Source: Gracilariopsis chorda (lineage: Eukaryota > Rhodophyta > Florideophyceae > Gracilariales > Gracilariaceae). From it: a DNA stretch of 64,000 bases. The notes under the pieces are model-generated. The model did not search any database, was not told where the DNA came from, and worked only from the letters and a program-made list of their open reading frames with translations. Below are positions 21,419-32,644 of the stretch, in pieces. How positions within the stretch are numbered: position 1 is the stretch's first letter; each line of letters opens with the position of its first letter. The position numbers and the translations under genes were made by a program. The stretch spans positions 1 through 64,000 of the forward strand of contig NBIV01000076.1 in the NCBI GenBank assembly GCA_003194525.1, given 5' to 3'.

Positions 21419-23304
21419 TACTTATGCTATCTACCGAGTTAAACCATAAGGAACGACACATGCAAACGAGTGCAACTTACTGTTGGAAGCATCGGCAAAA
21501 GCAAATTCACCGTCTCTCTTTAACATAGCAACAAGGCCATTGTAAGGTGTTAGCCTCACGTAACATGACCTGCCTTTTTTCTTCACAGACAGAGTCATTG
21601 CAGATGGAGCGTACAAAACATAAAACTCAGGGCCAACAAAGATGTTAAATTGCTTTTTTAGTAAGCGGTTGTGCGCAAAAGTCCAAGCTCCACACGAGAC
21701 TTTGTTTCAAAGAATTAGGCACTTCTCTGTGCTTGGTCACAGATTTTGTCCCAGTTTAATACTACATTCACAATGTTTCTTTTCTGTTATGAACTTTTGC
21801 AATAGAACACTTAAAGCCCGTTTATTGGAAATCACGACCACCAATTCAAATTCAAGAGTTCACGTCCATTCGACAGTGAAATCTGATATAGTACTTAAGA
21901 TGAGTTCTCCCTCCAAACTAGCAGAGGAGAGAGGCAGATTCATACTTTGTAAACTGACTTCTATTGAAACGAGAGACTCCTGCTGTCATCTCTTATAGCT
22001 TCACTCAAATTGTCATTCTGACAGAAAGCCCACTATTTGATGCTGCTGATCATTAACGTGATTCTTCTGCATTGAGAGAACAAAAGACATTTGGTCTAGG
22101 GATCTCTTTTGTAAAATATTTGAATTATTGGTACCCAAAGCGAGTTCTTGATGTAAAAATGTACACAGTTTTATGCTAGTGCAAAGCCTCATGTAAAATT
22201 AATATCAATGAAGTACTGCATGCACTGCTGCGTCTGTTTAGTTGGCAAATGTAACTACTGTTCTTACCAATCGGAGATAAAGCTAACCATGTTTTGAGTA
22301 CTGCTAGAGTTTTAATACCTTCCTTATATCACTGGCTTTTCTTTTATAGTTCATTCTGTTTCTCTAGCGAAGCACATGTAGTAGAGTATCATTCTCTTTT
22401 GAAACGAATTAGTTCGAAAAATAACTGTGACCATCATAAGTTGACGTTTCAATATTTTGATCAAGCAGAAGTTTTCAGGACTGTCACCGAAAGAAATACG
22501 GAGTTTTTTAAATACGGTATCTTACTAAAATATTTGGTTATCGGTCGTTCCTGCAAATGAGCAGTTCTTTTTCTTTCTTCTTGAGATTCATAAGTTCTAT
22601 TAGTAATCCTCTTTAAAGATTAAATTAAGTGAGAGAGCTCATTCCCGCACACTCCCGGTTCAAAACGGTTTAGTGAGAAATCAGAAAAGCATTCTCCCTT
22701 TTGCTCTCAAGTCCCATAATTTTTGGTCTATTGCCATGGGCGAGATCTATAGGACTTAATCACTCAACGATAGATCGGCGTAATACCTACGCCAATTATA
22801 GGACGACTCCGAAAAACACCAGCGTCCCGAACACAAACACAAATAAAAAGAGTACTTCGTGGGTGAGCTCAAGCGTTCAATTTATCCAACGCAGTTGTGT
22901 GCCCTGTAGCGATACACAAACGCACGAAAAAAGGTGTTCCGTTCTCCCATTTTAGCATCCAAGCATTGGAGTCAAAAAAAAAAAATAGTGTTCTTCGTCC
23001 CATAGCACACACAAAGCGCGGGTTGGCTTGCATAAACTTTGTAGGCGTTCACTACACGTACTCTCATCTACTAACATATCTAGCTGTAAATGATTTCGAA
23101 GGGCCGAGAGTATCAGCAACAGATGCTATCTAAAAGAGAGGTAACAATCCAAAACTTTTATCAAGATTTCACTTTGTCAAGGCTGGAGGAGATCTACATG
23201 TCTAGGACAACATTTACGGGTATTGCCAAGAACAAACGCTTGTCTGCTCTGCAGCTGTACTGCTGTGATGCAACTCAAAAGAATCCTACCTTGCTGACCA
23301 TCGA
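21419..23304. other. Intergenic DNA with a possible isolated exon
   Basis: No complete gene is recognised. On the minus strand about 21443-21650 reads openly as a compact protein-like segment (for example GPEFYVLYAPSAM). It ends at a consensus splice donor GTAAGT, placed at ACTTAC in the plus strand near 21476. No homologue is recognised and no neighbouring exon was found. The remainder is AT-rich with only short random frames. Confidence 0.35.
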
Positions 23305-25251
23305 TCACCCTTGAGTGTGTTGTGAAGCACCCCCTGATGCCCTTTGACAGCGCATATACCAGTTATCGAAGAGCTGTTTGACTTCTTGCAAGTCAACATG
23401 CTTATGCTTTCTTTCAAAGTCCTGAGTGCCCCTCACTGCAACCTTCACAGCATCTCTAATGTCCCCCGAAATTTTGGGTGGATCTGCGTTTTGGATAGCA
23501 AAAGAAATGTACCTAATCTTTTTGTTGTGAACACCGATCTGGTTGAGAAATTCAGGCCAGTTGTAGAGGAAGGAACAAATCCGCATCACATATGGATTTG
23601 TGTTTCTGTTTCTCCCATAGACTCCTTCAAAAGGGACTGAAATTTGCAGGTATTCTACGGCTCCCAAGAGCGCCAAGACATCGCGCAGCGAAGAATGCTT
23701 CTCTGTGGCTACACCCTCATATATATGCATATCCTCGGCTAAAAGTGACGGCAATCGTACATGAGTAATGCTCCTGCAATAAAAAACGCAGCAGCGAATG
23801 AAACGGCATAGTCTGGTGTATGTTATAGAACCTGGGTCCATCCAATGATCATTGCAATCAAGGTACTTCAGCGTACTTCTCGCTTGCTTCCAAATATCTC
23901 GCAGTCTCACCCTGAAAGTAGTAGACCTGTAGAACATGGCAATCGCAAGATTTACATCAATCGTCACTGATCGTAGATTACCATAGTTCTGAGGGGTACA
24001 GAATATCTTCGTCCAGTCGTTGATGTTCAGGTTTCCGAAATCTGGTTCTACCAAAATATCCCCAACGTCGTCATCATCGGAAATACTCTGCTCGATATCC
24101 TGTTCTTCTTGAAACAAATCAACAATGTCCATCTGGTTGTCATGGAAAACGTTAGCATCAAAAAGAGGAATATCTTGGTCTTGCAACGGATCCCATTGTT
24201 GTTCCATTGCTTTTGAGAGAGTGTCGAAGGCCAGTATGAAATCCTTCATCCGTAAATCTCTCACAGAGATAACCCCGTGCCTCACTGTTCCGTTTCCATA
24301 GATGTCTGTTTCAACTCTAGCTCTTTGCTCATATCTTGTTCTCATATTTGCTTCGTTTTGTAGACAAAACTCCTCCCGTAGATGAGAGGGATCAAATCCA
24401 AGAGTGGCGAATTTCAAATTGTTAAGAACTGGAAGTTGCACCCCATTATCTTGGGTCAAGAAGTAGTTGAGCATTGCGTCAACTTGAAGAGCGATTTGAG
24501 AGCTGTTTACGTACGTGCCGTCTGGTACGCTCTTATATCCCATTCGACTGATTTCCAAAGATTGAAGCGAGAGCCTGTGCGTTTCGACTGCATCCATGAA
24601 AGCATTTAAGTGTTTGCACTGGAAAGTAGATATTTTCAATGATTTCAATCGCATATCACAGGTACTAAGGGCTCTAAGAACGCTCTGATCAGGAAATCGG
24701 CATGCAAACTTCTTCAAATGGGTGGAATTTCGTACAAGCAGCGCGATATACTTTGAAATTTTGGAACCAGGTCGATCTGTGACGTGAATCTCCCTTAGAT
24801 TTGGACAGTTGTCGAGAAGGCACTTCAATATATTAACTTGTTCTCCTGGGATGAATGGAAGTCTTATTACTTTGAGATTATTGGATGCATGTCTTATAAT
24901 GAACTGCAACAACTGTGAAAAGCTCCTGCGGATTTCGAGTGTGGCCTCTGAATCAAGTTCAATACACGAATTGAGCCGAAAGACTTCCGACTCTATCGGA
25001 TTCTTATCATATACATTCCATCCCAAAGAATCAAAGGGAGAAAGAGCATCAATTCCCGACACATTTTTCTTCAGAAACTTGCAGTACAGGTCGTAGAGCG
25101 CTTTGTTTCTATAAATGGTCATCAGAGCCATCTTGATCTCTCCCAATTCTCTTCCACGAAGAGTTGAACCGAAGTCGTGTAGGCTTTGAATCGTAATTGG
25201 AAGAACGTCGTCAGGCAGATCAAAAAACCTGAATGGCTGGTTTGAAGTCAT
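23305..25251 (-). CDS. F-box protein with leucine-rich-like repeats
   Basis: This is an intact intronless frame of 648 residues. Residues ~8-30 (FFDLPDDVLPITIQSL) match the F-box, the Skp1-binding segment of SCF ubiquitin ligases; by family knowledge such proteins choose substrates for ubiquitination. Residues ~115-240 hold irregular Leu-rich segments typical of F-box/LRR substrate receptors. Around residue 380 lies an acidic stretch (DDDDVGD) that may be a flexible linker, and a second Leu-rich half follows. There is no signal peptide or membrane segment. The start is the first ATG upstream of the F-box. It is one of only two convincing host genes here. The substrate is unknown. Confidence 0.72.
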   Translation of the reverse strand: MTSNQPFRFFDLPDDVLPITIQSLHDFGSTLRGRELGEIKMALMTIYRNKALYDLYCKFLKKNVSGIDALSPFDSLGWNVYDKNPIESEVFRLNSCIELDSEATLEIRRSFSQLLQFIIRHASNNLKVIRLPFIPGEQVNILKCLLDNCPNLREIHVTDRPGSKISKYIALLVRNSTHLKKFACRFPDQSVLRALSTCDMRLKSLKISTFQCKHLNAFMDAVETHRLSLQSLEISRMGYKSVPDGTYVNSSQIALQVDAMLNYFLTQDNGVQLPVLNNLKFATLGFDPSHLREEFCLQNEANMRTRYEQRARVETDIYGNGTVRHGVISVRDLRMKDFILAFDTLSKAMEQQWDPLQDQDIPLFDANVFHDNQMDIVDLFQEEQDIEQSISDDDDVGDILVEPDFGNLNINDWTKIFCTPQNYGNLRSVTIDVNLAIAMFYRSTTFRVRLRDIWKQARSTLKYLDCNDHWMDPGSITYTRLCRFIRCCVFYCRSITHVRLPSLLAEDMHIYEGVATEKHSSLRDVLALLGAVEYLQISVPFEGVYGRNRNTNPYVMRICSFLYNWPEFLNQIGVHNKKIRYISFAIQNADPPKISGDIRDAVKVAVRGTQDFERKHKHVDLQEVKQLFDNWYMRCQRASGGASQHTQG

Positions 25252-28200
25252 CTTTAGATAATTTGTTGGCTTGTTGTTGCTAAATCACAACGGTATAAGG
25301 CTTGAGTATGTAAAGTAGAGTTCTACACGTAAGTGTACTAAGAGTTTAGAGATATAAGCCTTGTTTGACGGATAAGCTGGTAAGAGTTGTTGCTTACGGT
25401 GGGAATAGTTTTTATAGAGGTCCCCAACATGGTAGTTGAAAGAAGAGTGATTGCTTTCTTAGAAATGAATAAGAGCATTCATGTAAACGCAATTTTCGAG
25501 AAAGGACTTGAACATATTCTCATAGTTACATACAAAAAAAGATCACTAATAAATATGCTCGAAGCTTGTCTCCTTTCTTGTTCTGGAATGCAAGATGCTA
25601 TTATTCATATTTTTTCTTCTCTTCGAAGACTACTTCTCTGCTATTATCGGATAGTCCGAGAATGAAAATTTTGAAGTACATGGGCATCTGACATGGATCT
25701 TGAATACACCTAATGGCACTGATCAACATGAAAATATGAATAGATTTGTACTCTGATTATATGCATTATACATTTTTTTTGCTTGTAGGAAGTTGTACAA
25801 ATCTGGAATGAGGGCAGCTTTAAGGGTAGGAGTTCATGACGAAGAAAGCTCAGCGACAGAAGGCCGAATTTATAAGAATCGATAGCTACCCTCGTAGCTG
25901 CTTTGCTCAGTGGGTCGTCTATCAAAGACACCGTAAATTGTTAAAGTAGAGTTGTCAGTGAGCCTTTCTTTCGTGAGATATCTCTTTGTAGAACAAGGAA
26001 TACTTGTCGCTTATGTTGCGATTAGCTAAGATCTAAAGAGAAAAAAAGTAACTGTGCGTCACACTATGACGTGTTGTTGCTCATAAACGTAGGCTGCAAC
26101 GTGGAAATGACAACGCGTCATGGTGACAGTTGTTTGACTTCTACCCGGCGCCAATCTATGACTTGCGACCTTCTATTCTGTGAATACCCTAGGTGTCGAC
26201 GATGTAGTTCAATGAGGGAAAAGGTGTAGGTCAAAGAATTTGGCTACGACTTGAGCATGCATGGTTTACCCTTGGTAAATTTATCGCTCCTAAAAACCGA
26301 AAAGTTATATATAAAGCAGATGAATCTAACTGGGTGGCCAATTGTAAACATTGGTTTGGCGTTGTGCTGACAGGTCATTGGTGCTGCAACGTGCGCGGAG
26401 CTGTTTGCCAGTAATACTGTAGCGCTTACCAGATAGTTTCTGTCTACAAGAAACATTTCATCTCCAACCTGAAACCAAAAAAAAGTTTGGGGGGCCAATC
26501 ACCATACTGCTCCGTTTCCCGTCAAAAAGCCTCCTGAGAACAGCAAAGCGTGAACAAATTAGAAGAAAAGTGCGCGTTGCATTCAATCAAACCATTTAAC
26601 TGTCAGGAGGCCCCTTTCATTTTGAGACGAAGTGTGTGGCCGGCAGAAAGCACAGACTGCGCCGCCGGCCGCCCTTTTATAGACTCTGTCTTCTAATTAT
26701 TTGTAAGCCTAATTGAAGGAGAGTATCGAATGCAATCTCAATTCGGAGGTGCATTGTAATTGAGAGAATTGCAATGCAACTCTCTCTAATTCTACCTCTC
26801 ATGCATTTGACAATACTTGACGATTGTGTCGAAGGTTTGATATGCCCTGACTGGGGGCTTGACATTACAATGATCGTCTGAGGTGTATGACATGTGGGAG
26901 CTCACTACAAGCTGATTCGTTCATTCAAACTCGTTTCCCCCTACGCTCGTGGAAGCTCACTACAAGTATCGCTGGACAAGCCCACATCAGTGTCTCGCCG
27001 GAAACTTTTGTAGCCCGGTCGTCTTACATGACAGTCATGCGAGGCCGGTGATGTACATTTTTGAACGATTTTGGAGCGCTGAGCACGCTCCAGACACATG
27101 CGACGAATTTGAGTCATATGCCAGAATGGCATCGTTTGACGAGGTGTTGTTTTTTGTTCTCCTCTGTCAAGTAAATGTTTGGCATAAAACTCGTCAGTTA
27201 AACTTAGTTCGTCGTTTCATATCAACACCGTAATCGACCTTTTGCAGAAAACGAACATTCGGAGCGCAGTCTCTGAACGCTCAGAAGCCCACCCCTCCAA
27301 GAATCCGTTATCATTCTCCTCTAAACTTCGTTAACAAGACGCTTCATGAGCTTCGTACAATCTCACAAGCTTTCAGCGTAATCAAATGAGGGAAACAAAG
27401 TTTACCAAGCACACGAACAATACGTTTCCCGCAAAACGCCCGATAAAGACACCAAAGCTCCAAAACAGTCAACTTAAGCGCTATTTCACATAAATTGGCT
27501 GTTTGGTGGGTACACGTTCAAGCACGGTTGTGGTCGGTTGAAGGATATGACGGTCACTTGGCGGCGGTGATGTAGATTTGTGATTGGCTGTTGGCAAGCC
27601 GCCAACACGCGGGACGAATTTCATTGATATTTGAAAATGGCCTCGTCTGACGATGTCCATTGTTTCTGTTCTCCCTTTTGAAGTACTATGCCGTCCGCTA
27701 CGAAACTTTCATACCTTGTAGTCTGCTCAACGAGCGATTTTACAAAGCTTTCAAACCGGTTCTTGGAAAACTACAAGCTGAGTTATGGATTCTGAGATTC
27801 GTGCATGCAAGAAAATGGAGTTCATCCGACGAATTTCATGTTGAACAGTTATCGTTAGGATGCAACAATCGTGCTGCCTACCTTAACGAAATCTCGAAGC
27901 GTTTGGAGGAAACGTGTAAATGCCTGATTGGCTCGAGAATCGTTCTCGAGTTTCGTTTCGTTTAATCAAACAACTCGTAGAACGCCCCTTAACGAAACGC
28001 TGACTTTTGGATTCTAATATTTCTGCGGGCAACAGATAAGATGTTCGTCCGACGGGTTTTTTGTTCATCAGTTGGATGGCGACTCTATCTCAACTGTTTG
28101 GGACGTCAAAAACGGAAGCAGGCGAATTCTTGAAGCAGTTGCTTCCGAAAGATGATCACTTTCTTCCAGGTAGATACTAGGTACAGTACCAAACAGCTTA

Positions 28201-28330
28201 GATTCCACGGGTCAATCCCTCTGATTTCTTGGCCTCCGATACATTCATACAATGATAAAAGGGCTGGGCCGCAGCTCCGTGTTATAGATGCGTACCAAGT
28301 TTCAGCAACGGCACTGCAGAAGATCGCCAC
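25252..28330. other. Intergenic DNA, ~3 kb, with a diverged internal duplication
   Basis: No coding region is supported. Two segments, about 27040-27180 and 27565-27690, share an order of motifs (CGGTGATGTA, GACGAATTT, ATGGC.TCGT, GTTCTCC) and look like an old duplication. About 26700-26880 is rich in TTGCAAT motifs. The sequence holds no other structure that can be assigned. Confidence 0.5.
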
Positions 28331-28331
28331 T

Positions 28332-28341
28332 CCTATATTAA
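28332..28341 (+). promoter_or_regulatory. TATA-like site before the 56-residue-repeat gene
   Basis: TATATTAAGG-like sequence lies about 120 bases before the ATG at 28455. A C/T-rich stretch, possibly containing the initiator, lies between them. Confidence 0.4.
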
Positions 28342-28454
28342 GGCATTCCTTCTCTACCCGTGTTTTACTGTCTCATCGCTCTCCCACTACACCTTTCACC
28401 CCATCCCCACTTGAAGCATTTCACGCCGTCTATTGATACTCACTGCTGCACACC

Positions 28455-29135
28455 ATGACGTCCCTCAACCAGTACTGCTTCGTTTCTGGTACCAAAACGT
28501 ACAAATTTGGATACAATTCCGTTCCGAATGTCACCGTGACCAGTGCTCCCGACGACGCAGACTTCACCCGATCGGCTATGCTCTACGATGGCCAAACGTA
28601 CCGTTTCTACTGCTTCAAGTCCACCACCAAGGACACCATCTATCAATTCGCTTGGAGCGGATCTTCTTACGTATGGGGGGCGAAGGGATCCATTCCAGAG
28701 CTCACGATCACCGGTCTTCCGGACGATGCGGATCTCAGTCAATTTGGAATGCTTCATGACAGCGGAAAGTACCGCCTGTATGTGAAGAAGCTTGGTAGCG
28801 CGTCTATTTACCAGTGTGCGTGGGACGGGTCAAGCTATGCCTTTGGAGCCTCCGGTGCTATTCCGGAGATGGCGGTTGTTGGCTTCCCTGCTGATGCGGA
28901 CCTTACTCGTTGGGATATGCTTCACGATGGCAGCGATTACCGTTTCTATTGCTTGTCGGCCATTGACGGGACCAAGGTGTACCAAGGTGCGTTCAAATAC
29001 GGTGAAGGCTACAAGTATGCACACAACTCTATCCCCACTCTATCTATGACGGAGAGCCCGCCGACGAGTACGTGCACCTCCATCTGTATGTTGCATGATG
29101 GACGCAACTACCGCCTTTACACTCCCTCTTCCTAG
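28455..29135 (+). CDS. Four-repeat, probably all-beta protein of unknown function
   Basis: This is an intact frame of 226 residues with a good start context (CACCATGA). It consists of repeats at residues 16-71, 72-127, 128-185 and 186-226. The shared pattern is an aromatic-rich opening (YxFG), SIP, then PDDADLT, MLHDG, YRFYC, and IYQxAWxGSS. The first 15 residues look like the end of a repeat, and the last repeat stops just after YRLYTPSS. That circularly shifted arrangement would suit a closed propeller-like ring of beta blades. There is no signal peptide, membrane segment or catalytic motif. Lectin-like or structural binding is possible but unproven. The frame and composition suggest a maintained host gene. 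Confidence 0.75.
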   Translation: MTSLNQYCFVSGTKTYKFGYNSVPNVTVTSAPDDADFTRSAMLYDGQTYRFYCFKSTTKDTIYQFAWSGSSYVWGAKGSIPELTITGLPDDADLSQFGMLHDSGKYRLYVKKLGSASIYQCAWDGSSYAFGASGAIPEMAVVGFPADADLTRWDMLHDGSDYRFYCLSAIDGTKVYQGAFKYGEGYKYAHNSIPTLSMTESPPTSTCTSICMLHDGRNYRLYTPSS

Positions 29136-29849
29136 GATGTGCATATCCTGCCGTGCGGGATTGCTGAGAAGGGCGTGGTTGATGTGCTCAAAGAAGAGGC
29201 TCAAGGTACATTCACGAGCTTGCAACAGTGCAGAGCTATGGAGAACTCTGAGAACACAAGAGTTATATTAGAAGGATGTTAACCTGGGATGCCGCCCGTG
29301 ATGAAAATGGAGCGGCAGCTTTGCTTTCATGGCCGTTATGGTACAACAGCTGCTGTTGCACTCCATCAGTCGCTCTGTCGCAGTAAAAACCAGCGCTTGT
29401 TTACATTCTAGTTTTGTCTAAATTGATGCACGTCAAGTTTGCTGTGCGAATGTGAGAATTCGCGCTGAATGTCAGCTAGGTGAGCGATCACGTCCATTCC
29501 TGTTGTCGTCCTTCAAGGTGCGGCCGTAGTGCAATATGCGACACCAACTTTGTCGTGGGTGACGTCGCGGGTGGGGCAATGGAACTATTCAGGAAGCGGA
29601 GCGGCGTCAGAGGGGAGACGGGATGGCAGGCGTTGACGCAGCACACGTGCGCCGCCACGTGTAACATTTGTACGGCTACGTAGTTGCTCCTCCACGATCG
29701 ATGGTGGCTCTTCACTTGCAAGGGTTACGAAGGTAGCAATGATTGCTACCCTTCGTTGCTCGCCTGGTACCAACGGTACAGGCGATCACTGTGATAAGTG
29801 TGGGCGGAAAAATAGTGTAGACACGCTATATAGTGTAGGTCACACTACT
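29136..29849. other. Intergenic DNA, no gene recognised
   Basis: Short inverted repeats occur at about 29730-29760 (GGTAGCA with TGCTACC) and 29760-29790 (CGCCTGGTACC with GGTACAGGCG). TAGTGTAGGTCACACTA at about 29836 could be a worn transposon end. Nothing else can be assigned. Confidence 0.5.
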
Positions 29850-29869
29850 TCTTGTGTAGCACACCTGTT

Positions 29870-30816
29870 TGCTCACACAAATGATGTGGCTTTGAAACAC
29901 TTAGTACCGACGAGACGGAATAGTTCTTTCGAAAAGTTGCTCATAAAAACCTTGTCTCTGTCGGAGATAATTATTTCAGAGAGGCCATGATGTCTTTATA
30001 TGTCTTTGAAATAGAGTTTTGCAGTCTGGACTGCAGTGACATCTGATGTTGTGGGGATAATTCTGGTCAATTTGGATAAGCGGTCTAATACGACGTACAA
30101 TGCACTTTTCCCATGTTTTGTTTTGAGAAGTGGTGTGATAAAGTCCATTTTAATTTGGGCTTACTTCTTTCTCGGAGAAATTAGTGGTTTTATTTGACTC
30201 TAGGGTTTATTGATTTCTGATTTCGGTTTTTCACACTTCAGATATGAGTCGACGTATTCCTAAATCGTTTGTTGTAACTATTTCCAGTAGTATAGTCTCC
30301 AAATCTTTTCACATGTTTTCATAAATTGTAGATGAGCCGATACTGCTTGATACTGGTAGTCTTGTAGTATCTTTAGTTTTACTTCTCTTTTTGGTACGCA
30401 GAGTCGTTCTTATTGATACAAAAATCCTTTTCAATTGTAGAATTGGCCCTGTCAAGATTTGTATAGGTTTTTGAAGTCCTTGTCCTTCATGTATCTGTTG
30501 ATGAATGCGCCCGTATCCATTTTGGATACTTCACTAAGCTTGGATATAAAATTGACTTTGGACGTTCTTAGAATTGCTTCCTGAAGTAGTGATCGGTTAA
30601 TTACTTCGGGGTTCTCAGCGGAGTTTAGGTATCCTGAAAGAACATCTGCCACAAAGTTGGAATTCTCTTTGATTGGCTGAGAACAGAAGTCAAACTGAAC
30701 GATTTTTCCAGCCAGCGTACCTGTCTTTGAGACAGCTTCGGTTGAGATTCTAGATACTTCAAAGGGTAGTGGTCCGTGTAAACTGTAAGTTTTGGCCATA
30801 AAGTAACACTGTCCAT
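29870..30816 (-). pseudogene. Ty3/gypsy RNase H end and integrase
   Basis: [12 protein letters not shown] marks the end of RNase H. A frameshift near 30640 follows. The integrase core is readable in pieces: KMDFITPL, VVLDRLSKLT, and HGLSEIIISDRDKVF after an in-frame TAA. The frame then runs into unrelated sequence at about 29865. Confidence 0.75.
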
Positions 30817-32644
30817 GTCCTCAACGTGTCTATTACCCCCAAAAGTTCTCTTTCGTGGGCTGCGTAACGTTGTTCAGCGGCGTTTAATGTTCTTGATAAA
30901 AATGCTACAGGTCGTTTAACATTGTTTTTAACCTGTTCCAAAACGGCTCTAATGGCATATTGAGAAGCGTCGCTAGTAATGATGATGGGTAATTTTGGGT
31001 CAAAGTGTTTTAGTACTGGGGTTCCCGTGATAGCTTTCTTCAAGGAATCAAAACTTTGAGCTTGTTCTTGTTTCCATGCAAATTCAGATTTTCCGCATAG
31101 TTTGGTGAATGGTTTCGATATCTCGGAACAGTTCTTGATAAACCTTTGGTAGTAGTTGACTAATCTTAGGAATGCCTGGACGTCGGTCTTGTTTTTAGGT
31201 GTACTCCAACTCAGGATTGAATCAACTTTCTGCGCTTCGACGGATATACCTTCTGCACTCACAATGTTTCCAAGATACTCAACTTTCTGCTTCATGAATT
31301 CACACTTTGAAAGCTTCTCATAAAGCTTGTGCTCGCGAAGTTTGTTGAGTACACATCTGGGATGCTTCAGATGTTCTTCTTTGTTCTTACTATAAATAAG
31401 AATGTCTTCTACATATACTAAGACGAACACGTCTATGTATTCTCTCAGTACCGTATCCATCAGGATCATAATTGAAGCTGCTACGTTGGTAAGATCAAAG
31501 GGAAGTAAGAGGAACTCAAAGTGACTGTATCTTGTACGAAAGGTTCTCGGGATTGACTGTTCGGAAAGTCTTATTTGATGATAACCTGAACGAAGATCTA
31601 TTTTTGAAAATATTCTAGCGCCACTTAGCTGATCGAATATGTCATCAATTCGGGGTATGGGGTAACTATTCTTCACCGTTAGTTTGTTTAATCCTCGGTA
31701 GCCAATGCATAGTCTCAATGCTCGATCTTTCTTGGCGACGAATAGTACGGGTGCACCCCAAGGGCTTGAACTTGGTCGGATGAAACCCTGTTGAAGTAGT
31801 TCATTGAGCTGCTTACGTAGTTCTGCAAGTTCTTTATGTGACATTCGATATACTGATTTCTTGAGTGGCGTAGAGCCTGGCAGTAGATCGATATGAAAGT
31901 CTTGTTCTCGCTTCGGGGGAGTCCTTTTGGGACCTGGTCTGGAAATACATCTTCAAACTCACATAACAATGACTTTAGGTTGGGGTTTTCTACCTCTGTA
32001 TTTTCTGGTTCATTTTGGGGGCGTACAAGAACCACAAATAGTGGAAACTTCTTCTGTATGCATTCCTTGATAGTGTTGATTGTTGTCATGTTGTTCCTTC
32101 GTTTCCACGTAGCGTTAATGACAACTTGTTTATTTTCGTGGGGAAATGATATGACGTTGGTTCGGTGGTTGACATAGGGGTTGTACTGGTGAAGCCAGTT
32201 CTTTCCAAGGATTGCGTCATATCCGTACAATGGGCAGATGGCGAACCGTTTCTTCTCTTTGAGGTGTCCTATTTCCAATGTAACACCATCTTTATCAGTT
32301 TCTTCTAGAATGGTAGTTGATCCATTCGCCATCTCTGCTTGGTAGTTCGTTTTGACTTTTGGAATTCCCACGCGTTTGAAGAAAGCCTTTGAAATGTAGC
32401 TGATTGCAGATCCGTTATCGAACAACACTTTACAGAATTTTCCGTTTACGCGTACTTGCGCAGGTAACAGTCCTGGGGCTGGGGTTTCAAATGGTGATGC
32501 AAGGTTTGACTTTAAAAGTCTGTATTTCTTGTGGTCTAATTTGGTATTCGCACTCAGGTGTTCCGTGCGTTCTTTGTCATTGACATAAGTAGTGGAGATC
32601 TTGGTTGTTTCTGTGGGTACGGTGGTCTCAACTGGAACTGACAA
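30759..32644 (-). pseudogene. Ty3/gypsy protease and reverse transcriptase
   Basis: The protease part has FDNGSA in place of the usual D[S/T]GA. The reverse transcriptase has [18 protein letters not shown], the [12 protein letters not shown] segment and the active-site box read as YVED (31404-31415) instead of YxDD, so the first catalytic Asp is Glu. RNase H follows ([15 protein letters not shown]). A frameshift near 31750 separates the protease and RT frames. Confidence 0.82.

Noticed and set aside
22294-22560. Short plus-strand ORF between the array and the F-box gene
   Set aside because: AT-rich, with no recognisable domain and no neighbouring exon.
26244-26498. Possible gypsy integrase C-terminus (VGDEMFLVDRN)
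   Set aside because: Only one short VGDE-like match; the rest of the frame and its surroundings do not fit an integrase.
28440-28757. Antisense ORF over the 56-residue-repeat gene
   Set aside because: Its repeats mirror the sense repeats; start context and promoter support only the plus-strand gene.
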